Shown here: piece after piece, positions 36,030 to 47,559 of the stretch | Position numbering within the stretch: position 1 is the first letter of the stretch | Layout: every line of letters starts with the position of its first letter | Assembly: GCA_034440575.1 (NCBI GenBank) | Contig: JAOTOL010001508.1 | Location: forward strand, 1,134,001-1,198,000 | Source: Imbricaverruca yamaguchii | Taxonomy: Eukaryota; Arthropoda; Thecostraca; Neoverrucidae | Length of the DNA: 64,000 bases | Reading direction: 5' to 3' | The notes under the pieces: model-generated | Database searches by the model: none | What the model saw: the letters and a program-made list of their open reading frames with translations, nothing else | What the model was told of the DNA's origin: nothing | Translations under genes and position numbers: made by a program

Positions 36030-37930
36030 TTTTCAAATCAGAAGATTGGGGCATGTTCCCTACTGATCAATATACTGCTCCCAGCTAATGTTCCTTTGCC
36101 TTATTTCCCAAAGGATTGTCTTTTGTAAACCCAACATAATATATTAGAAGCTTCAAACAATCACTGTAGCTAGAGTGGGCACTTCTACCCTCTAAGGACG
36201 ACCGGAAGTCGGTCACATCTGATTCCGGCATATATAGTTTTTCCCCTGTGAAAAGTTCCTTCAGTCATTCTTGACGTGGTATGTACTGCAACGTTTCTGG
36301 CTTGCCTGCGTCATCTATTCCTTGGAACTTTTCAACTGGCTGGATACCATTGGACTCACTTTCTCTTCTCTTCGACATCTTTCTCTTCGACATGGTGGCT
36401 TTGGCAAAAACTTGCTTGCATTGAGTTTTGTCTACCTTCATCAGTCGTTTGCATAGCATCTGTGCACACATCTGTAGAAAGTTCAAAGCATCCTTGCATG
36501 TGCTCTGGGACACATTTGCAGCTCTCAAGCATATCAACAAATTTCTATATTTATGGGGCGCGCAACCTTTGCTTATATGTATGTTCATCTGCCTGATTGA
36601 TCATATGTGTCCATGTGAGCTACAGCATTATTTTTGTCATGTACCAAAACAGCATTGTCGCTACTAGATAAGAGAACGTCACTGAGAACAAATAAGACGT
36701 TATTGTGCTTCGTCTTGTAATGATCGCGACAACATCTGATGTTTGAATAACTATTTCCAGTCTCTGCGAGGACAATGAAACGCAAATTACATTGAAAAAG
36801 ACATGTGTTCTTAAATGCTTATAAAAGTGCAATCATTTTGCAAATAAAACTGCATAGTGGACAAAGTATCCAGGGCATGGATCGACCTGCAAAAAAAAGC
36901 TAAGTCACCAATACTACAGTCAGATTATATATAATTTGCACCTGCTTCAATATGTAAACCTTGTGAAGAATGATATTTCCCTTTCTCAAACTATATCCTA
37001 ATCCTGTCAGATGGAAATATGCTGTAATGCAAGGTGTTGGAAAGATGTGGAAATGCCATGATAAACTTTGACGAATTGATGTGATGCGCAATAGATAAAG
37101 TTGCTTACTGATGCAAAATGTTTTCCAACTTGCAGGAAATGGTTCCACGGACTGATAATATTGCCTGTACCTTGGTATCAATATTTTGCGGAATGACCAG
37201 TCTGCAGAATACGGCAGTGTCAATGAGATTTGGTTATTGCAATATCACGAGAAAGTGCGGCTATTGGTGTCCTTGGGTGTGGAAGTGTCTCATGGACAGT
37301 TGTTTGTGAGCCTGAAACAGAGGGATTTTGCTGATGAACAGACATTTTTAAGAGCTGAAATGTCAATGGTCAATCTGAAAGATGCTCTTTTGTTTAGAGT
37401 GTCACATATTGATCATCAATTCAGGTTAGACAAGTCAAGGTATAGGACAGTTAGGCACCATTTTTAGTTTTAATTAGTGGTGGAGGGGCATAATTTATCC
37501 TAGGAGGTGTAGCTGTGAAGAACCCTTTAAGCAGCCATGAGTGGGGTACAAAAATAATTGGTGGGGCATGGGTGTGGATGATTTTGTACTCAAAATCAAG
37601 TGAAAGTTGCTAGATAGTTTGGGGTAGATAGATACTTTGAAACTGGGACATGATATTAATTGTGTGTTTGTGCGAATCGATCACTCAATCCATCCGTCTA
37701 CTATGTCAGATCGAGTGAATAAGGCCAGGTATACTGAGGTGGATAGGTCGGTCGATAAGTATTGGTAGGTCGGTAGGATGTTGGCAGTTCTTTGAATTTA
37801 GGATGGTTAGGGTTTTTGAATGTCCTTTTGTCCCGGCTTATAGTGCCTTCCCTTTACAAGTTCAACTAAAATGGGCCTCTGTGACCCTTTAATTGGTCTG
37901 AACACTTTATAATTTATGTGCGTTTGGAAT
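36030..37930. other. AT-rich stretch without a supported gene
   Basis: A short open frame at 37186-37467 has no recognised domain. The segment TTTAG.GT.TCACATA..GATCATCAAT occurs at about 37397 and again at about 38370, so part of this DNA belongs to a dispersed or duplicated repeat. Confidence 0.4.
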
Positions 37931-37954
37931 ATAGTGCACAGGCATGGGGCCTAT

Positions 37955-38145
37955 ACCTAAAAAGGTAAGGCAAGTAGTTCAGTTTTTCAGGACACATCCG
38001 GCTGATGTGTCATATAGCATCGATAAGCTCTCACAGCGGTTGGTCACGGGTGGACTTGGTAATCGCGCCGATTTTGGGATTCGAACCCACAATCTTATGA
38101 CCAAGAGTCCAACTCCCTACTGACTGAGCTACCGCGGTCCCTACT
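37955..38145 (-). mobile_element. tRNA-derived SINE
   Basis: The minus strand from about 38143 reads GGACCGCGGTAGCTCAGTCA with an A box, and GGGTTCGAATCCC as B box at about 38089. The anticodon stem is poorly paired and no acceptor 3' strand follows. A body of about 130 bases continues to roughly 37960. It is interpreted as a SINE, not a tRNA gene. Confidence 0.6.
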
Positions 38146-38879
38146 CAGGACGAGATATAGGTGTGCTAGAAAGAGTGCAGTGCAAATATACAAGGCTGAT
38201 CAGTTGACTAGCAAACTTAGAATATTGGAGAGGCTTATTGTATTAGCTATGTGCTCTCTGAAGTAAAGGAGATTGGTGGATGATATGAATTAAATACTTA
38301 TAGCTGTAGAGTTGTTAGATAACGTCAATTTAAATGACACTCTTCTCTTTCTTTTCTCTGGTCTTCGGTTTAGGGTATCACATAGGGATCATCAATATGG
38401 GTTCCGGGGTTATCAATTTATGTTGGAAAGTCAAGGTGCAAGATTTAGATGCCAATAAGTTTTCAGTCAAAGCATGGTTCATCAATGGAATAGGCAACCT
38501 CTTGATATAGTGGGAAGTCCCTCATATAATTCATATTTATTTTGAAATGGTAAGTCACTATTTTATGTCACATAATTGCATTTAAGTTCTAATTTGCGCT
38601 ATCGAAGGACTATACTTGGGGGCATGAGGTGTGATATATGCTAGTAGGTGACACACCACAATCAATACCATGCATCCATTGCAAAGAAACTAATCAAGCC
38701 AAGCATTTGGGACATAATTAACTTGATCATGCATGGTTTACTCTTCCACACCCATGCCCTGTCAATAATTTGCATACTCCATCTACGCCTGCTAAAAAGG
38801 GAGAGTGCACAGTATACACATTATAGCATACATATCATACCATTTACAATCTATCAGAAATAAAAAACTGGTTTGTCCA

Positions 38880-39089
38880 CTGCAATTCCCATTGTTCGTC
38901 TGTTTATTGGGTGGTCCACGACGCACTTTATGCACATTCACCGCTAATGGCGCCGCCCACACTGTTTCGCCGGTGGGCCTCGGGATTGGTAAATGTCCTA
39001 GGCGGCGCTCTCGTCGAACCCGGGACCTTTGGTACCCATAGTCCGACACCTTAACCACTCGGCCATTCCGGCCCCTGCAATTCGCATTG
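38880..39089 (-). mobile_element. Complete tRNA-derived SINE with 15-bp target duplication
   Basis: The target duplication is CTGCAATTCCCATTG (38880-38894) and CTGCAATTCGCATTG (39075-39089), with one mismatch. The 180-base insert reads on the minus strand from 39074. A tRNA Ser/Leu-like head (GGCCGGAATGGCCGAGTGG, A box) is followed by B box GGTTCGACGAG, a GC-rich body with GGGCGGCGCCATTAGCGG, and the 3' end CCCAATAAACAGACGAA. The ends are defined exactly by the duplication. Confidence 0.85.
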
Positions 39090-39237
39090 CAATCAAGGTT
39101 TACAAAGGTTGCATATGCTAGGCAAAAGGCAGGAAATCATGCAATACCTACCCCCAAACAAGATCACATTAAACATTCCCAATTTTCTTGACAACCAGAT
39201 CACTTTTTACTTGTGAAACATTGTCTACAATCATGTA

Positions 39238-39483
39238 TAATTGGCATCGCAAATGGCTTGGGAATCAGTCTGGGCGCACTGGCACCTGAATATTCTGTAT
39301 AGGCATACTGTTTCTCAGCATATCTTCGTATCGTTGGCGTCACAAATAGCTTGGAAGACAGGCTGAGCGTCCTGGCACCTGAATATCCTCGATAGGTGTA
39401 CCCCTTCCCACCACGCCAATACCTATGCATTATATTTGGCGCCAGGACGTCCAGTCTGACTGCCAAGCTATTTATGATGTCAA
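39238..39483. repeat. Three-copy repeat: two direct copies and one inverted
   Basis: A ~65-base unit (ATTGGCRTCRCAAATRGCTT...CTGGCACCTGAATAT) occurs at about 39238-39305 and 39333-39397. It occurs a third time as the reverse complement at about 39421-39483. The last two can fold into a long imperfect stem. Confidence 0.75.
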
Positions 39484-39489
39484 TAGTAC

Positions 39490-42400
39490 AAGTTCTAAAC
39501 TGTCCAAAGCCAAGGAGTGCTAAAGACTGGCGACCATTTTATCCCAAGCTGGCCAACCTTTTTCCTTCTCAGATTAGGCAAACAGCATCTATCAGTAATC
39601 ATAGCATTGTCAGAGGTTATAAAAATTAGCCTAGAGTAAATTCCAAGCTATAAGTCAGACTGAATTTTAAAGGCAGTTATGAATGTATGCTTTCATCTTT
39701 TTTTTTAGTATCTGGATTTTGTTAGCTCAAAGTCGCTAATTTATTTTGTTTGCTCAAACTAGGACTTGGCACTTATGGCTATCATAGCTGGCATCAAGCC
39801 AAGACATTTAGCATCAGTTACAGCACTTATATAGTTGGAACAGCGAGGCGTGCACATGACAAATCGCAGTAAACATTCACAAAGTGCTTATGGCTGATAT
39901 GCTTTCTGATGTCTTCGAAAGTTAAGCTGCCTTTTAAGAAACATTTGAATCAATGGTTTTTGTTTTCTAACACAATGCTTATGAATATGGTTAACCTGCT
40001 GTGACCACTGATTTCCTGTGCAGATGCTTAATTTTCAGCTGGAGGACAAAATAACACAAAAAGTGGCTTTGAGTTTGGTATCATAGCATACAAAATAACG
40101 AGAAAAAAGGAACAACAAATGTGGAAACAATCTAACCTAACATGGAACAAAAATGTGGATAAAATTTAAACCTGAATTTTTAAATATAATTATTTAGAAT
40201 GTAACAAACCTAACTTAAACACACTTAGCATAACATAGTTTAATCTGCTAATGAAAAAATAACAATGTTTCACAGTAGCCGTTGTTGTACAAGTTGTTAG
40301 TATCCTGTAGAAGTACAAGTGTAATTAAAAAAAATATCAGAGGTCACTTCCTTACATACTTTTTTAAGCTGACTGCCCGCAGACCCTGACAACAGCTCAC
40401 ATATGTTTTATTTGATTGGCTTGGATTTGATCCTTGATTTGCTTTCATTTCATCCTTTATTGGCTTTAATTTTATCCTTGACTGACTTTGAATTGATCCT
40501 TGATTGGCTTTGATTGATCTGTACACAAATAATTTGCACCACTGCATGATTGTAACTTCGTTTTCTTAGAGAGAAAGGTTGATTGCTTACAAATACCACC
40601 ATATTTTTGTCACTTACACAGGAGATGTGATATATAGGATATTTAAACACGATGCACGAAACGCGCAAAGGTAAGAAACAGAACATGCTCGGATAGTCCC
40701 TCTCTTCGCCTACTACATATGCTAAGGTGGTCAATGACAACATCACTCACTCTTCTTCCCAGTATCTGAAAGAAGCCTAAACTATGTTGATTTGTGCACA
40801 CTAGGTAAATTTGTTTTCCAAACAGCTTAGCCATTAAGGCCATTTTATTTGGCCCTTTAATCAAGTTCACAGCGACACCAATAGAGGTACCTACCTCAAC
40901 CTGTAGGCAGGGTGCATTGCCCAAAATTCAGAAAGTTTAACATTGTTCCCATGGCGTCACCTGCATTTTTGTTATTAGTGGCATCCCCTCACATCAAATT
41001 CGGACATTCTGCCACCCAACCTATATGCCTGCATGCATGTGTCCTGTTTCTATACCTGAAGGGGCAAGTGCTCCTCAATGTTGGCATTGCCCCAGCCAAT
41101 GATTGCAACTTCTAACCTTAGACCCCATGGATAGTTCCGTCCAATGCATTTGGGTTTGGCTTCATACATTGGCTTCATACATTGCGCCTCCTACCAGTAA
41201 TTTCCAAACTCAAAATCAACGGCCCTGCCTACCTAGGTATATATACAAAAAATTGAAAAGGTATTAAGGTGGGCAGCTTACCATAGTTTCAACCATTTCT
41301 TGTCCACGTTCTGGGCGCGCCGAGTGTTCGTCCCTGGCCTCGTAATCCACAACGCTAGATGATCCCTCACAAAATTGAAAATACCAATACGGCGACAGTT
41401 CGGAAACTCATAAAAATGGCGTCTCATAACACAGATGTTCTTCCATAGTACATAGCAACCCACTATAAGCATACGGATCATTTGTTCATGACGTCACGAG
41501 TATTGTGAGCTCAGAATGCTGTGTTCCTATTGGCTGCCAATGTGGCGCCATCTTTCAATTTGCTTCTGCTGTGTCCGAAAGCACAACAAGGTCATGTTAT
41601 GAATGAAAACACGATGGAAAGCCCAGTGAGACTGTGCTGATTACACAGCACACTTGCTTTCGTCCTTGACACGCTCTCCTTGTGTTCACTTATTTTTATT
41701 GCTGCAGGCATGGCTTTATCTGTTCAAAATGTTCTAATTAATTTTCATATCACGTTAGGCGTCAGACGCAGTGTTAATGCGGACATCAGGGGGGTCTTCA
41801 GTAAAGAAAGAAAATAGGTACGTTCCTGATGCCATTCAAGAACTCTGAAACATGCGCCCGCGACAAGCGCGCCCGGATGCTCACTAGTGTGTGCGCTAAG
41901 AGTATAGTTACAATTTATGAGACTCTGTCTACATAAAATATGATGCGAAATGCATTTATGAAGGTTAGCTTGCCTTCAGACGTCAATTTTATTGCCAATT
42001 ACAGTGACATATTACGCATATTGTTACTTTGCGTATTGCGTTCTCGAACTATTTCCCACCATTGACGGTCGGCTGTCGGCGGATATGCCGACGGCTCCCG
42101 GCCCGTCCCCGGCCGCACGGCGCCATTCATAGTATAGCGGGGTGCAGACCATTCCCCGAACGTTAATATGCTCCAACGCCGAAGTTACAGGCATATTTTC
42201 AGGTTTGAAGCGATTGGCGGTATGCCTGGCATCAGCTACGCCACTATTGTAGTTGAGTTCGACAGGTTTTCTCGACATCGTTTAAGAACGTTACGCTAGG
42301 GCTGTTAAATGGAAAGAATGCATCTACAACCATGAATTTCTCCTCCACCATTTTGGCGTGGCAGAGCCGATTTAGGCTTAGTATTGTTGAAGGGTGGAAC

Positions 42401-42520
42401 TTTGCTTTTTGTCATGCCACCGCTCGGCGGCCCTCCAGATCCTCTGGGTAGCAACGTCGGCGCTTGACGTGCATCGAGTCATGCCAGAACCTTAATAATG
42501 CCGGACAGCTTCATGTCAAG
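39490..42520. other. AT-rich region, nothing supported
   Basis: There are no recognisable genes. A degenerate ~30-base repeat (TTGATCCTTGATTGGCTT type) spans about 40400-40515. Confidence 0.4.
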
Positions 42521-42525
42521 AGGTA

Positions 42526-43260
42526 AAAAATGGCAGGGTTAGTTATCTTTAAAGGTAATCGAGTATGGCGTCAGAAGGAAGATGATTTCATTCCGGTTTA
42601 TTTGAGACCATTGGAAATTAATTCGCTAATGTAGAACATCTGATATACAAACAAAAGGAATGCAATGTGATAACTCGAGATGGAAATCCTGGAGTTGAGT
42701 GCAAAAATGACAGGGTTAGGTAGATATATAAGAGTCGACATTGGTATCAAAAGTCAGCTGATTTTATGTCGCTTTAATTTAGACCATTGGAAATTAATTC
42801 GCTTATGTAGATCATCCGATATTCAATTTGAGGAAATTTAATGCGATAATTCGAGACAAATCTTGGAATTGAGCGCACAAAATGACAGGGTTAGATATCG
42901 ATAAAGGTAGTTGAACATGGCATCTAAATGCCGCTGAGTTTACACCGGTTTATTTGAGACCATTGGCTATAAACTCGGTAATGCAGAACATCTGATATAC
43001 GATTTAAAGTACCACGATGTGATAATTTTGAACACAAATTCGGCAATTCAGTGCAAAGGTGGCAAAAGTGGCTTCATGGAATTTACTCATGATATAAAAG
43101 TGTAGCACGTTCGAATTTCGTTTGGTTACGAACATCGGAAATTGTCAGCACATCACACAGAAGATGTATGACGCGCTTTTATCACAGGATGTTGGGTGGC
43201 CCATTGCTCCAATTTCCCTTTAAGGGCAAAGTGACAGGGTGAAATAATTTGATAATATAA
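42526..43260. repeat. Diverged ~175-bp tandem satellite, about 4 units
   Basis: The block AAAATGACAGGGTTAG starts near 42526, 42704 and 42878 and recurs in degraded form near 43050 and 43217. Each unit also carries GAGACCATTGGAAATTAATT and a TAGAACATCTGATATA-like segment at the same offset. Units differ by perhaps 20-30 percent. Confidence 0.8.
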
Positions 43261-43269
43261 CGAACTACA

Positions 43270-44700
43270 TATCATAAGAGAGCTTGTTTCAATGTTGTTC
43301 AAATTTGACCATTGGAAATCACTTGCACCTTTTCTAGAAACCAGAATATAGCATTAATCAGAGGAAGCCCACTCTGGTGGTGTTCCTTCATAAACCCGCC
43401 ACCAGAGCGGCGCCATCGGTATTATGTCCGCCAATGACGCCTAGCGATGAATTGCATTCAGGATTGTACACAAGCAGCACTTTTTAGTTGGCGCAACGAT
43501 GAATATGCTTAACTTGTTCGCTCCGTCCTCGAAAACTGAATGCAACACCAGGGAATACGGGATAAGTGGAAATTCCGTGACTCAAGGCTGCATTTTGCGC
43601 TTGGTGCAAACTGCTCAGCATTGCAACTCCTGAATAACACAGTTAATATGTGCTACGCTTTCCGTGACTGCAAGGTTATCATGATTGAGCGCGAGTGCAT
43701 AGCACGCCACTTAGGCCTATTTGTAACCGCAGCTTCACTCAGTATGTCCCGACAGCTCGCCATAGCACACGAGACAAACTTGAACTATGTCGGACGTATG
43801 TCTGTCGGGCTCATTCATGCCGGCTTCAGTGGCAAAAGTGTTGGCATGGATGTCGTTTTTCAAAGCGCTATTACCATGTGATCCTGTCAGATAGAAAACA
43901 GATAGAGTATAAAAAGGAAAGAATAATAGGAGAAAGAAGAAAGAGAAAGGAAAGAATGGTCAGTGCGCGATGACTTCGAATCATCTGTAACAGACATAAT
44001 CGGGGACCTGGCACATATCGTAAGAAAAACGATGATTGTATACCATCGAAGGTCCAGTCCTTTTAAATACCTACCCCAATTGGAAACAATAACCCTGGAT
44101 AACCGCGAAGGCTCTCCAAGCAGCATATTGTACATTTGGAAGACATGCATAAGCAGGAGGTTAGCTAAGGAGACACAATTTCAGTGAGTTTAAAAGCCCA
44201 CATGAACGACTTCTAATGATTCTGCAATGCATACAATTTCTAGTCTCCTTCAATGTTGCACTTGACACTAGCGCAGTGACAAGGGTGGGGATATTGGTAC
44301 ACCTACCTCTGCCCACGCCTCCATGATGCCGCTATGTTAAATCATTTTTCTCACTGAAGCCGTCCGCTGTGATAGACTTTCTCCTTTCGGAACAGTTCCT
44401 GCCTCTTGAGATTTTCCTATATGCTCTTCTAATTTGGCATCCTTCACAATAGTCTAGGCCTTATAATCTGAAGATAATGCAGGTTGAAGCTCGCTTGAAT
44501 GATGACGAATGTCAAGTTGTTACGAAAAACACATTGCCAACATTGTGGCCTGGTACGGCACAGAAGGCACGGAAGGCACGGGAGGCACGGAAGGACGCAC
44601 AGCCAGCACCTGTGGTACAAATTATATGGATTTGGGCGCGGACTTAGTGTATCGGCGGCCGACTGATTAACTGTGAGGAGTATCATCACGAAAGCAATGC
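43270..44700. other. No supported gene
   Basis: An open frame at 43540-43881 (113 codons) has no known domain, splice context or repeat support. The rest holds AG-rich and AGGCACGGA-type simple repeats (44560-44600). Confidence 0.35.
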
Positions 44701-44711
44701 CTGGCGCGAAT

Positions 44712-44884
44712 CATGCTGTTGGGGGAGGGGTCCACAAATATATTATACCTGGTCTGAGCGGTCTGAACTCATGCTGTTGGTGCTGTGTCCACCAATATAT
44801 TTCGTCTGATCTTGGTCGTCTGTACTCATGCTGTTGGGCCTGTGTCCACTGATATATTTTATCTGGTCTGGATGGTCTGAATTC
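44712..44884. repeat. 57-58-bp tandem repeat, 3 units
   Basis: CATGCTGTTGG...TGTCCAC.AATATATT...CTGGTCTG...GGTCTGAACT starts at 44712, 44770 and 44827. Confidence 0.9.
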
Positions 44885-45198
44885 GCGATTAGTCAGCCAT
44901 TCTCGCCACTTGACGGCAGTCCCAGGCTTTCGATCACTCAAGTTTTACTAAGTTAAACATCTCTGTTGTCCTGATGTTTATATGTGTTGGTTTTTAAACG
45001 AACTTTTTTTCTTCAAAACATGCTGCTCGTGGAAGATTTGATCCCCTGGTCGTTGTGCTCTAAAGAGTAACGAAGCAATCAATCAAAAGATAAATTCGCA
45101 TCTTTTTGAGATTCTGTGTGCCTGCAATGCCGATGACTACCCAAGGCAACCCTTGCCCGTCCCACCACTAATGAGCGAGCTGTTGTGCCAACCGCTGA

Positions 45199-45540
45199 CC
45201 AACGAACCCTGCCCGTCCCACTGAGCAACGAACCCTGCCCGTCCCACTGACCAACGAACCTTTCCCATTCCACTGACCAACGAACCCTGCCCGTCCCACT
45301 GACCAACGAACCCTGCCCGTCCCACTGACCAACGAACCCTGCCCGTCCCACTGACCAACGAACCCTGCCCGTCCCACTGACCAACGAACCCTGCCCGTCC
45401 CACTGACCAACGAACCCTGCCCGTCCCATTGACTAACGAGCCTTGCCCATTCCACTGACCAACGAACCTTGCCCATTCCACTGACCAACGAACACTGCCC
45501 GTCCCACTGACCAATGAACCCTGCCCGTCCCACTGACTAG
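45199..45540. repeat. 26-bp minisatellite, 13 units
   Basis: The unit CCAACGAACCCTGCCCGTCC plus CACTGA repeats, nearly perfect in the middle and degenerate at both ends. Longer, decayed relatives continue to about 45810. Confidence 0.95.
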
Positions 45541-46254
45541 AGAGTTGTTGTGCCAACCACTGGCTGCAAACCCTGCCCGTGCCCGTGTCGAGCAAGCTGT
45601 TGTGCTCAGCCACTGATTATGGCGCCTGCCCGTTCCTCTGACCAGCGAGCTGTTGCGTCAAACCACTGGCTAACGAACTCCGCCCGTCCCCCTGGCGAGC
45701 GAGTTGTGTCAAATACCGACTCACGAGCCCTGCCTGCACCACTAAAGAGTGAGCTGTTGTGTCAACCACTGACTTCGAACCGTGTCCGTACCACTGCCGA
45801 GTGAGATGTCATGACAGTCACCGATCAGTAGCATCTTCTGAGGCGGGTCTGACGACATTAATGGCGCTGGCCGGGACTTGGCAGACATTCGGACACCCGC
45901 CGACGTGGCATAAATGCATATTTCATTACGCTTTCCTGAGCCGTTCCGGGGGATCAGGGAAATCGATATTTTGCATAGTCGACCGATGGATCAGCGTTAC
46001 TGAGTGGTGGGTGCCGACTCGACATGCGTCTGACAGGTCTGGCCAGCTGGCCGGGGCTCACGTGAGCCACTGCCCCGCCACACCGCCGACCCAGATCGCG
46101 TCCCAGCAGCAGTCAGTGTCAGGGTAGCTCTGTCCTCGGCTGCTACTGGTCGCACTGAAATAATTAGTATCGTTGCGTTCTGACAGTGCGGTGCGACCTA
46201 TCTGGGCGTAATTATTCCGTCTCGTGCAGACTGCGCAGCTGCCGAGGTCGGCAG

Positions 46255-46440
46255 CGCCAGCCAGTCCACCATGGACAGTGTGTCCGGGGTGTCAGCTGGC
46301 TGTGATAGGCAGTCATGACGCGGCCAGTCCACAATGGACACTGTCCATTGTGGACTGGCCGCGCTGCCCAATGGACACACTGTCCATTGGACAGTGTGTC
46401 CAGGGTGTCAGCTGGCTGTTGTGGGCAGTCGTAGCACATA
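46255..46440. repeat. Nested palindromes within a direct duplication
   Basis: A 22-bp-arm perfect palindrome (46319-46340 / 46342-46363, one-base centre) is followed by a 14-bp-arm one (46373-46386 / 46388-46401, one-base centre). Both carry ATGGACA/TGTCCAT cores. They are flanked by direct copies of GTGTCCRGGGTGTCAGCTGG at about 46278 and 46396. Confidence 0.92.
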
Positions 46441-46449
46441 ACAGTCCAT

Positions 46450-47290
46450 GCCACGCGACTTCGGGCTGTGTGCTGCTTTCAGTGACGAAGTTGGAGGGTA
46501 TGGCGAAAGTCAACCAGGAACGGTAATAGCATGAGCATTATAAAACACAATTATTTACTAGCCCACTGAGCCGTAAGCCCGCCGCTGATTTGGCTGCGTT
46601 GCGAATCCAGGAGTTTTTTCTTCTAAAATCATATTTTTGTCTTAGCTCTACTATCCTTCCGAATACTGATGCCAAAGCGCAAAAATGTAATAATTACGAT
46701 GCGAATGCTGAGGAGGTGCAATTATATGCACAGCCACAAACGTTTCTGGCGGGAAAATGAAGCTCATGCTTCCCGGGATCCGCCGGTGACTTTGTAGAAA
46801 GTTTAATTGCAATTAATTAAGAGTATTTGGGTTCTTAAATCCATACATACGATGAGAAAAACTGCATCCACATTTATGTATGATAAAGATGCAACAAATG
46901 TACACTGTTGAAGATGCAAGAGCAGGTGTCATGTATACCTCGTCTACATTGTAATTGGGTTGGATATATGTATGAGCCCATAGGGATGCATATAACGAGG
47001 AGACAGGCCATCCTGGAGGCCGGAAGGTGAGGGAAAGTGAACGTCGTTTGTGATAATTCCTGGCTGATTTACTGACTGGACATGTAAGTAGCTGTCAAAT
47101 TGAGGACCGTAGAGAAAGTTGTAATTATAATTCATGATGTTATGGCATCACAACTAGATCCACTGTGGTTACTTCCGCACAACAAAGTGTTCTGCGGCGT
47201 GAGGGCTCCAGCTTTGCTGTCCATATTTGCTATTGGTCAATACAACGCAGGCTTAAGAGCCAACTTGTTTACGAGGAAGAGACATTGCAC
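46450..47290. other. No supported gene
   Basis: Mostly unique-looking AT-rich sequence with no domain or RNA recognised on either strand. Confidence 0.4.
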
Positions 47291-47295
47291 CTTGG

Positions 47296-47343
47296 GGTCC
47301 AAAGTCGCCAGTGGACCTTGGGGAGCACTGGCGACTTTGGACC
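47296..47343. repeat. Perfect hairpin, 18-bp stem, 12-base loop
   Basis: GGTCCAAAGTCGCCAGTG (47296-47313) is followed by a 12-base loop and its exact complement at 47326-47343. It lies about 280 bases before the recognisable LINE coding region. Confidence 0.95.
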
Positions 47344-47559
47344 ATCAAGTTTGGTATACACACCCAGTGCGTCGGTGGGTGTTGGCACGCGGTTAACCCT
47401 CCTGGTGGGAATGGAGTCCGATTGAGGCCGGTTCACCCTACCCACTCGCTGGCGTGGCGGTAGCGTAACTGAGGCACAGCCTAGGCTCAGTATCGCAAGC
47501 ATCTTTTGTCTGATGCACTCTTCTGCACGCGCATTGCTAGCGCTTACTATTGTACCGTG

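Noticed and set aside
37135..37470. Possible third exon of the host gene (after a TTGCAG acceptor)
   Set aside because: Joining it in phase 1 to the exon ending at 28346 gives a stop within seven codons. Part of the segment also recurs near 38370 as a repeat.
38060..38145. Possible minus-strand tRNA gene
   Set aside because: The B box is good but the anticodon stem is mismatched and no acceptor stem forms; followed by a SINE-like body.
43540..43881. 113-codon open frame
   Set aside because: It lacks any recognised domain, splice sites or repeat support; its length is within chance expectation.
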